The notes under the pieces are model-generated. The model was not told the DNA's origin. It searched no databases and worked only from the letters and a program-made list of their open reading frames with translations. A DNA stretch of 64,000 nt, taken from contig NZ_JAIOAA010000008.1 of the NCBI RefSeq assembly GCF_019890675.1, positions 1-64,000 on the forward strand. Reading direction: 5' to 3'. Shown piece by piece: positions 58,272 through 64,000 of this stretch. Position 1 is the first letter of the stretch, and the number at the start of each line of letters is the position of its first letter. The position numbers and the translations under genes are program-made. Source of the DNA: Micromonospora sp. PLK6-60 (GTDB taxonomy: Bacteria; Actinomycetota; Actinomycetes; Mycobacteriales; Micromonosporaceae).

Positions 58272-60218
58272 TCAGATGTCGAGGAACCGCACGTCCTTGG
58301 CGTTGCGCTGGATGAACGACCGGCGCGCCTCGACGTCCTCACCCATCAGCACGCTGAACAGCTCGTCGGCGGTTGCGGCGTCGTCGAGCGTCACCTGGCG
58401 CAGCGTACGGGTGGCCGGGTTCATCGTGGTCTCCCACAGCTCGGGATAGTTCATCTCGCCGAGGCCCTTGAACCGCTGGATGTCGTCCGGCCTGGCGTTT
58501 GCCTTCTTCTGCTGGCGCAGCGCGATCAGCCCGTCGCGCTCCCGGTCGGAGTACGCGTACTGGGCGTCGTCGCCCTTCCGGTTCCACTTGATCTTGTAGA
58601 GCGGCGGGGCGGCCAGGTAGACGTGGCCCAGCTCGACAAGCGGCCGCATGAAGCGGAACAGCAGGGTGAGCAGCAGCGTCTGGATGTGCTGGCCGTCGAC
58701 GTCGGCGTCGGCCATCAGCACGATCTTGTGGTAGCGCAGCTTCTCGATGTCGAAGTCGTCGTGGATGCCGGTGCCCAGCGCGGTGATCAGCGCCTGGACC
58801 TCGTTGTTCTTGAGCACCCGGTCGATCCGGGCCTTCTCCACGTTGAGGATCTTGCCGCGGATCGGCAAGATCGCCTGGGTACGCGGGTCGCGGCCCTGCT
58901 TCGCCGAACCACCGGCGGAGTCGCCCTCGACGATGAAGACCTCGGACTCGCGCGGGTCGGTGGACTGGCAGTCGGCCAGCTTGCCCGGCATCGAGCCGGA
59001 CTCCAGCAGCGACTTGCGCCGGGCCAGCTTGCGCGCCTGCTGGGCGGCGATCCGGGCCCGGGCGGCCTGGGACGCCTTCTGGATGATGATCTTCGCTTCG
59101 CTCGGGTTGCGGTCGAACCAGTCGACCAGCGACTCGTTGCAGACCCGCTGCACGAAGCTCTTCACCGGGGTGTTGCCCAGCTTGGTCTTGGTCTGCCCCT
59201 CGAACTGCGGGTCGGTCAGCTTGACCGAGATGATCGCGGCCAGGCCCTCGCGGATGTCCTCGCCGGAGAGCCGCTCGTCGCCCTTGAGCAGCTTGCGGTC
59301 GGCGCCGTACCGGTTGACGACGCTGGTCAGCGCGGCCCGGAAGCCCTCCTCGTGGGTGCCGCCCTCGTGGGTGTTGATGTTGTTGGCGAAGGTGTAGACC
59401 GACTCGCCGTACGACTCGTTCCACTGCATCGCGATCTCGACCGACATGCCGGCCTCCTCGGCGCCGAACTCGACCACCGTCTTGTGGATCGGGTTCTTGG
59501 AGGCGTTGAGGTGCCGGACGAAGTCGGCGATGCCGCCGTCGTAGTGGAAGGTCACCTCGCGGATCTTGCCCTCCTCACCCTCGGGCACCCGCTCGTCGAG
59601 CAGGTGGATGGTGAGGCCACGGGTGAGGAAGGCCATCTCCTGCAGGCGCCGGTAGATGGTCTGGAAGTCGAAGTCGACGGTCTCGAAGACGTCCGGGTCG
59701 GGCCAGAAGGAGACCGCCGAGCCGGTGCGGTCGGTGGCCTCGCCCTTCTCCAATGGGGTCGGCTTGGAGTGGTCGTAGCGCTGCCGCCAGACGAACCCGT
59801 CCTTGTGGATCTCGACGGCCATCCCGGTGGAGAGCGCGTTCACCACGGACACGCCGACGCCGTGCAGGCCGCCGGAGACGGCGTACGCCTTGCCGTCGAA
59901 CTTGCCGCCCGCGTGCAGCACGGTCAGCGCGACCTCGACACCCGGCTTCTTGAGCTTGGGGTGGAGGTCGACCGGGAAGCCCCGGCCGTTGTCGGTGACC
60001 CGGACCCCGCCGTCGGCCAGCAGCACCACGTCGATGGTGTCGCAGTAGCCTGCCAGCGCCTCGTCGACCGCGTTGTCGACGACCTCCCACACGAGGTGGT
60101 GCAGGCCGCGCTCGCCGGTGGACCCGATGTACATACCGGGCCGCTTCCGGACCGCCTCCAGCCCTTCGAGGACGGTGATCGACTCGGCGCCGTACTTCTT
60201 GTTGTCCTCCGCTGCCAC
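58272..60218 (-). CDS. gyrB: DNA gyrase subunit B
   Basis: The 648-aa ATPase subunit of gyrase has the GHKL ATP site (VVDNAVDEALAG, then VTDNGRGFPVD, GGKFDGKAYAVSGGLHGVGV), transducer domain, and TOPRIM domain (VEGDSAGGSAKQGRDP with catalytic Glu, and MADADVDGQHI with the metal-binding Asp-x-Asp). It ends RFKGLGEMNYPELWETTMNP. The length is normal for actinobacteria; there is no intein. The start GTG at 60218 follows GCCGAGG; the open frame continues upstream without conserved sequence. It is the first gene of the gyrB-gyrA-DUF3566 operon and divergent from the 60737 gene. Confidence 0.96.
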   Translation of the reverse strand: MAAEDNKKYGAESITVLEGLEAVRKRPGMYIGSTGERGLHHLVWEVVDNAVDEALAGYCDTIDVVLLADGGVRVTDNGRGFPVDLHPKLKKPGVEVALTVLHAGGKFDGKAYAVSGGLHGVGVSVVNALSTGMAVEIHKDGFVWRQRYDHSKPTPLEKGEATDRTGSAVSFWPDPDVFETVDFDFQTIYRRLQEMAFLTRGLTIHLLDERVPEGEEGKIREVTFHYDGGIADFVRHLNASKNPIHKTVVEFGAEEAGMSVEIAMQWNESYGESVYTFANNINTHEGGTHEEGFRAALTSVVNRYGADRKLLKGDERLSGEDIREGLAAIISVKLTDPQFEGQTKTKLGNTPVKSFVQRVCNESLVDWFDRNPSEAKIIIQKASQAARARIAAQQARKLARRKSLLESGSMPGKLADCQSTDPRESEVFIVEGDSAGGSAKQGRDPRTQAILPIRGKILNVEKARIDRVLKNNEVQALITALGTGIHDDFDIEKLRYHKIVLMADADVDGQHIQTLLLTLLFRFMRPLVELGHVYLAAPPLYKIKWNRKGDDAQYAYSDRERDGLIALRQQKKANARPDDIQRFKGLGEMNYPELWETTMNPATRTLRQVTLDDAATADELFSVLMGEDVEARRSFIQRNAKDVRFLDI

Positions 60219-60736
60219 CCTCGGCCACTTTCTGCGCCGGCCACGCCAAGGCGCGGGGCGCGGGTTCGGCGGACAGGACGCGACGTCGGGCGCGCACGGA
60301 CCGGCCCGGATGCCCAGGTCGGGGATCGCTCGCGCCGGTCGCCGCGGTTGCCCGCGGATCGCGATCGGCTCGACCGGGCCCGGGACAATGATCAAGGGCC
60401 TGCGGGCCCGTTGTCCGTCGCACCGTGTCCGGTCTTCGTCTCGCCCTCAATCTTACTGTGCGCACACGACAGAACCGCCACTCGGCACCCCTGTAATGGC
60501 GGCTGAGAACTCCGTAGCGGGCCGAACTGCGCTGTCCGCGACTCCCCCTACACGCCAGGCCCCCGTCGCGGGTCGCCGCCGCCGTCGGATCGCCGGGCCG
60601 GGCCGGGGCGGACGTGGCGGACGACCGCGCCGTACCGTAGCTTTGCCACGCCGCCCGGGCTGCTCTTGATCTTTTCCGGTCGGAACCGGGACGATCGACC
60701 CGATCGCTCGCACACGTGCTGAAGAGGTGACGCCAG
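60219..60736. promoter_or_regulatory. Divergent gyrB / hypothetical gene intergenic region
   Basis: The 518 bp without a convincing gene must contain the gyrB promoter and that of the 60737 gene. A perfect 10-bp palindrome TGTGCGCACA lies at 60457-60466. Stretches near 60440-60480 and 60660-60680 (CTTGATCTTTTC) are clearly more AT-rich than the rest. No DnaA boxes or long repeats were seen here. Confidence 0.5.
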
Positions 60737-61291
60737 ATGGGGCTGGACAACGTCGCGGTGCACTGGCCGCGGACCGGCCGCTTCTACGATCCGGTCGCGC
60801 CGGCCGAGTTCGTCGACTTCGGCGAGATCGTCGACCTGCCGCGGATCTCCGCGCCGACCGCGGCGCTCGCCGAGCTCATCGCCAAGACCGGCACGGTACG
60901 GGCGACCGCCTACACCGAGCTGGTCGACCTGATCCTCGGGCTGGAGGATGTGCTCTACGCCACGGAGAACGCCGCCGAGGACGAGGATCCGGTGATCGAC
61001 CCGGACGGTTGCTCCTGGATCGCCGGCGGGGTGGAGAAGTTCGTCGCCCAGCACCGGCCGTTCGGCGAGGCGGTGACCTTCGAGTCGGTAAGCGAGGTGC
61101 TCCGGTCGCTGCTGTCCGACGGTCGGCTGGCCGAGCAGCAGTTGCGCTGGCTGGACAGCCGGCTGGACAAGCTGCGGGACGAGAACGGCGAGCCGCCGCA
61201 GTGGAGCTTCACCTGCGCCGAGCTGGCCGTGCTGGCCGCCTTCTACCGCCGCTGCGCCGACCGGGGCTTCGCCGTCTACGCCGACGCCTGA
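60737..61291 (+). CDS. Conserved hypothetical protein
   Basis: The 184-aa, mostly alpha-helical cytoplasmic protein starts MGLDNVAVHWPRTGRFYDPV. It has two acidic helical regions and ends CAELAVLAAFYRRCADRGFA. No catalytic motif or family could be named. The ATG has a GAGGTG site. It lies between gyrB and recF blocks, where other actinobacteria usually have nothing, and overlaps the end of the convergent OhrR-like gene by 16 bp. Confidence 0.7.
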   Translation: MGLDNVAVHWPRTGRFYDPVAPAEFVDFGEIVDLPRISAPTAALAELIAKTGTVRATAYTELVDLILGLEDVLYATENAAEDEDPVIDPDGCSWIAGGVEKFVAQHRPFGEAVTFESVSEVLRSLLSDGRLAEQQLRWLDSRLDKLRDENGEPPQWSFTCAELAVLAAFYRRCADRGFAVYADA

Positions 61292-61767
61292 TCCGGTCGC
61301 CCCGGCGCGGGCGGCTCGGTGGTGGCCCGGTTCGCCGCCGCGATCACCTCGGTCAGCACGGTGTGCAGGTGCCGCAGGTCGGCCAGCGGCAGGCCGAGCC
61401 GCTCGACGATCGCGGGTGGGATCCGCTCCGCCTGCGCCCGGAGCGCCCGCCCTTCGGGGGTGAGCGACACGGCGAGGCTGCGTTCGTCCGACGCGTCCCG
61501 CTCACGTCGCAGGTAGCCGGCCGCTTCGAGCCGCTTCAGCAGCGGTGACAGGGTGCCGGGGTCGAGTTGCAGGAGCCGGCTCAGCTCGCGACCGGAGAGC
61601 GGCGCGTGCTGCCAGAGGGCCAGCATGACCAGGTACTGCGGGTGGGTGAGGCCCATCGGCTCCAGCAACGGCCGGTAGACCGCGACGACGCCGCGGGCGG
61701 CGACGGAGAGCGCGAAGCACACCTGCTGCTCCAGCGCCAGCGGGTCACCGTCGAGTTGCTCGGACAC
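61276..61767 (-). CDS. OhrR-type MarR regulator
   Basis: The 163-aa protein matches organic-hydroperoxide regulators: QQVCFALSVAARGVVAVYRP with the conserved sensing cysteine C17, then LEPMGLTHPQYLVMLALWQH, LDPGTLSPLLKRLEAAGYLR and the wing RDASDERSLAVSLT. OhrR leaves its operator when the Cys is oxidised by organic peroxides. No ohr gene is adjacent; the divergent gene encodes a 74-aa basic protein. The GTG at 61767 has GGGAGG. Three 13-bp sites spaced 15 bp apart lie upstream and suggest autoregulation. Confidence 0.87.
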   Translation of the reverse strand: MSEQLDGDPLALEQQVCFALSVAARGVVAVYRPLLEPMGLTHPQYLVMLALWQHAPLSGRELSRLLQLDPGTLSPLLKRLEAAGYLRRERDASDERSLAVSLTPEGRALRAQAERIPPAIVERLGLPLADLRHLHTVLTEVIAAANRATTEPPAPGRPDQASA

Positions 61768-61797
61768 CTGCGGCCTCCCTGGGGTCGTTGCGATCGT

Positions 61798-61840
61798 AGC
61801 AATGGTTGCTGTACCAATGGTTTGTACACCAACGGTTGGT
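61798..61840. promoter_or_regulatory. Triple 13-bp operator, 15-bp period
   Basis: AGCAATGGTTGCT (61798-61810), ACCAATGGTTTGT (61813-61825) and ACCAACGGTTGGT (61828-61840) share the form N-N-CAA-N-GGTT-N-N-T. Starts are exactly 15 bp apart; the first and third are perfect 5-3-5 palindromes. They lie between the OhrR-like gene and the 61855 gene and probably bind that regulator. Confidence 0.75.
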
Positions 61841-61854
61841 CGGGAGGGGCAGGT

Positions 61855-62079
61855 ATGAGCACCGAGGAGCACATCGGGGACGCCGCCGGCAAGGGCGGGC
61901 GCCTCATGAGTTGGGTGTTCCGCAACCTGGCCGGTCCCCCGCAGATCCAGGGCGCGCTCCAGGGCGGCTCCCGCCAGGCCCGCGAGGGCTGGAAGCAGGA
62001 CCTCGAACGGCGCAAGCAGTGGAGCCGGGAGCAGCGCGAACGCAAGCGGGCCGAGCGCGAGGCCCGGCGCGGTAGCTGA
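61855..62079 (+). CDS. Small basic protein
   Basis: The 74-aa protein begins MSTEEHIGDAAGKGGRLMSW and ends in a highly charged helical tail (WKQDLERRKQWSREQRERKR). A role in binding nucleic acid or membranes is conceivable; no family is recognised. The ATG has GGGAGGGG upstream. It is divergent from the OhrR-like gene with the triple operator between them. It is convergent with the DUF721 gene, 3 bp apart. Confidence 0.7.
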   Translation: MSTEEHIGDAAGKGGRLMSWVFRNLAGPPQIQGALQGGSRQAREGWKQDLERRKQWSREQRERKRAEREARRGS

Positions 62080-62082
62080 CCG

Positions 62083-62820
62083 TCAGCCGTAGGTGTCGCG
62101 GGGGCCGCGACCACGCACCCGGCGCGGCCCCCGCGACCAGGACGGCGCGGCCGGGCCGTGGATGTGCAGCTTCCGGACCACGTTGTGGCCGACCTCCCGG
62201 CCGATCTGCTGGAGCAGCGAGCCGGCGAGCAGCCGGAGCTGGGTGGCCCACGCGGTCGAGCGGGCCTCCACGGTCAGCTCGCCGTCCTCCAGCTTGACCG
62301 GCCGGCTGTGCTGGGCCACCTCCGCGCCGACGACCTTCTCCCAGGCGCCGAAGACGGTCGCCTCGGCGGCCGGCTGCTGCCAGCCGCGCGCCTTCATCAG
62401 CCGTTCCAACACCACGCCCAGCGGTTGGGGGTCGCGCGGGTCGGGGCCCGACCCCGAGTAGCCGCGCAGCCGCTTCTCGCCGTCGCCGCGTACCGCGCCG
62501 CGCCGCCGGGTGGGCGCGGCGGCCTGCCGGCGGGCCTTGGCCGCGTCGAGCACCGCGCGGGCCAGCTCCGGTCCGGACGCGCCGGCCGGCGGTTCCGCGG
62601 CACTGTCGCCGGCCGCGGGCGCTCCGGACTTCCGGGTACGGCCCGCAGCGGGTTCCCCGCCGCCGGCGGGCGGTGCTCCGCCGGCCGGGGCCGGCTCCCC
62701 GGGCCCACGCTCGGCGCCCGACGCACCGGCCCGCCGAGGGGCCGAACCACCGGGGGTACGCCGGGCCGGGTCCTTCGCCGGCCCCAGCCGGGCGGGCGGG
62801 AGCAGAGGCTCATCCGACAC
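62083..62820 (-). CDS. dciA: DciA-type (DUF721) protein
   Basis: The 245-aa protein has a long disordered Ala/Pro/Gly-rich N-terminus (to about 140) and a C-terminal DUF721 domain: PQPLGVVLERLMKARGWQQP, ATVFGAWEKVVGAEVAQHSR, ELTVEARSTAWATQLRLLAG. DUF721/DciA proteins interact with the replicative helicase and are considered the ancestral bacterial helicase operators. The GTG start at 62820 lies inside the last codons of recF (11-bp overlap), so translation is coupled. The position between recF and gyrB is the conserved one. Confidence 0.88.
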   Translation of the reverse strand: MSDEPLLPPARLGPAKDPARRTPGGSAPRRAGASGAERGPGEPAPAGGAPPAGGGEPAAGRTRKSGAPAAGDSAAEPPAGASGPELARAVLDAAKARRQAAAPTRRRGAVRGDGEKRLRGYSGSGPDPRDPQPLGVVLERLMKARGWQQPAAEATVFGAWEKVVGAEVAQHSRPVKLEDGELTVEARSTAWATQLRLLAGSLLQQIGREVGHNVVRKLHIHGPAAPSWSRGPRRVRGRGPRDTYG

Positions 62821-63943
62821 GGTGCACCGTCCCCTCACCGACCGCGTACCGGGTGCCGCGCAGGGCAGCCGGCACGTCCTCGTCCACCGCACAGGTCACC
62901 AGCAGCTGGCTGGCCCCACCCACCAGCGCGGCCAGCCGCTCCCGGCGACCGGCGTCCAGCTCCGCGAACACGTCGTCGAGGACCAGCACCGGCTCGATGC
63001 CGTCGGTGCGCAGCAGGTCGTAGCCGGCCAGCCGCAGCGCCAACGCGTACGACCAGGACTCGCCGTGGCTGGCGTACCCCTTGGCGGGCAGCGGGCCCAG
63101 GGTCAGGCTCAACTCGTCGCGGTGCGGGCCGACCAGGGTGGTGCCCCGCTCGATCTCCGCCGATCGCTGTTCGGTGAGCGCGGCGGTCAGCGCCTCGGCC
63201 AACGCCGCCCGGTCCGGGCTCGGCTCGGGCAGCGGCACCGACGGCCGGTACGCGATGCCCGCCGCGCCCCGGCCGGCGGCCACCGCGTCGTACGCCTTCG
63301 CCACGTGCGGGGTCAGCGCGGCGACCAGCTCCAGCCGGCCGGCCAGCAGCTCGGCCCCGTGCTGCGCGAGGTGCGCGTCCCACACCGCGAGGGTGGACAG
63401 GTCCCCGCCCCGGGAACCGCCGGTCTTGCGGGCCAGGTACGCGGTGCGCAGCAGGGCGTTGCGCTGCTTGACCACCCGCTCGTAGTCGGCGCGTACCCCG
63501 GCGAACCGGGGCTGCCGGAGCACCAGCAGGTCGTCCAGGTAGCGACGCCGCTCGGCGGGATCGCCGCGGACCAGTTCGAGGTCCTCCGGGGCGAAGAGCA
63601 CCAGCCGCAGCGCGCCCAGCACGTCCCGGGCGCGGCGGGCCGGCGAGCGGCCCAGCCGGGCCCGGTTCGCCTTGCCCGGGACGATCTCCAGCTCGACCAG
63701 GAGTTCCCGGCCGTCGTGCACCACCGCGCAGCGGATCACCGCCGACGAGGCGCCCATCCGGACCAGCGGGGCGTCGGTGGCGACCCGGTGCGAGTCCAGG
63801 GTCGCCACGTAGCCCAACGCCTCGACCAGGTTGGTCTTGCCGACGCCGTTGGCGCCGATCAGCACGTTCGGCCCCGGCTCCAGGTCGACGCCGACCCGCT
63901 CGTACGAGCGGAAGTCGACAAGTTCCAGCCGGCGGACGTACAC
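62810..63943 (-). CDS. recF: DNA replication/repair protein RecF
   Basis: The 377-aa SMC-like ATPase loads RecA at gaps with RecO and RecR. It has Walker A GANGVGKT (30-37) in an N-terminal ABC-like lobe and VRRLELVDFRSYERV at the start. The signature/middle region includes APEDLELVRGDPAERRRYLD and SHGESWSYALALRLA. Walker B is PVLVLDDVFAELDAGRRERL. The length is normal. The start is GTG at 63943. The order gnd-recF-dciA-(…)-gyrB places oriC to the right. Confidence 0.96.
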   Translation of the reverse strand: MYVRRLELVDFRSYERVGVDLEPGPNVLIGANGVGKTNLVEALGYVATLDSHRVATDAPLVRMGASSAVIRCAVVHDGRELLVELEIVPGKANRARLGRSPARRARDVLGALRLVLFAPEDLELVRGDPAERRRYLDDLLVLRQPRFAGVRADYERVVKQRNALLRTAYLARKTGGSRGGDLSTLAVWDAHLAQHGAELLAGRLELVAALTPHVAKAYDAVAAGRGAAGIAYRPSVPLPEPSPDRAALAEALTAALTEQRSAEIERGTTLVGPHRDELSLTLGPLPAKGYASHGESWSYALALRLAGYDLLRTDGIEPVLVLDDVFAELDAGRRERLAALVGGASQLLVTCAVDEDVPAALRGTRYAVGEGTVHRVG

Positions 63944-63947
63944 AGGT

Positions 63948-63976
63948 TGTGGATACCGGTCAGCGCTTGTGGACGG
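63948..63976. promoter_or_regulatory. DnaA-box-like sites before recF
   Basis: TGTGGATAC (63948-63956) and TGTGGACGG (63968-63976) resemble the complement of DnaA boxes TTATCCACA/TTGTCCACA and are 20 bp apart. They lie in and beside the end of the upstream gene, close to the expected oriC. Confidence 0.5.
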
Positions 63977-64000
63977 CGTGGCCGCCGAACTGCTGGCGCA
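63960..64000 (-). CDS. C-terminus of 6-phosphogluconate dehydrogenase-like gene (partial)
   Basis: The minus-strand end reads RQQFGGHAVHKR followed by TGA at 63960-63962. This resembles the C-terminus of the Gnd protein usually encoded between dnaN and recF in Micromonospora and Streptomyces. Only 12 complete codons are inside the window, so the assignment rests mainly on synteny. Confidence 0.6.
   Translation of the reverse strand, partial: RQQFGGHAVHKR

Overview
The window is high-GC actinobacterial DNA and looks like a chromosome segment from the family Micromonosporaceae (Micromonospora or a close relative). The evidence is very high third-position GC, many GTG starts, F420-type enzymes, a SigE-family sigma factor, a DLW-39 protein, and the conserved origin-proximal order gnd (end only), recF, DUF721/dciA, gyrB, gyrA, DUF3566, tRNA-Ile, tRNA-Ala. 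All of these lie on the minus strand at the right end. In related genomes dnaN, dnaA and oriC lie just beyond gnd, so the origin should be a few kilobases to the right of position 64000. A perfect parS site at 34099-34114 and DnaA-box-like 9-mers at 58178-58229 and 63948-63976 agree with that placement. The genus is an inference.

Layout. 1-6000: a glutamate-cysteine-ligase-family enzyme, a divergent YceI/MarR pair and a large HTH/NTPase/TPR regulator. 6087-13471: a branched-chain acyl-CoA (leucine-type) degradation cluster with an acyl-CoA dehydrogenase, a carboxyltransferase beta subunit, HMG-CoA lyase, a stand-alone biotin carboxylase and a TetR regulator. It is interrupted by a divergent secreted lysozyme-like gene. 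13591-20819: transport and regulation, including MFS, DUF7144, an FAD monooxygenase, a TetR/oxidoreductase pair with a double palindromic operator, and a sigma factor with a putative anti-sigma partner. 20849-28568: rhodanese, SGNH hydrolase, a membrane zinc protease, methyltransferase, an orphan PP-loop ATPase and a DUF1906-FG-GAP secreted protein. 28678-37793: an Lrp pseudogene, F420 enzyme, deaminase, ProRS, CBS protein, SufE, DsbA/FrnE, parS, YbaK editing protein, NAD(P)-binding protein and an MFS pump with a SoxR-like promoter. 37958-45034: a giant P-type ATPase, a CBS protein, a Ser/Thr kinase and a micro-membrane-protein. 45068-52869: an accessory zone of small enzymes with eroded integrase ends next to tRNA-Ala. 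52870-64000: the origin-proximal replication block, with a 420-aa intein in GyrA.

Four kinds of non-coding structure stand out. (1) An interspersed GGGGCCCC/TTAACGC element has two copies that begin at a stop codon. (2) A family of perfect or near-perfect hairpins has long arms. (3) Four genes have their 3' end, stop codon included, amplified in tandem just downstream. (4) There are several well-formed operators: TetR double, OhrR-like triple, and a SoxR-like dyad in a 19-bp spacer. No CRISPR array, rRNA or intact mobile element was seen.
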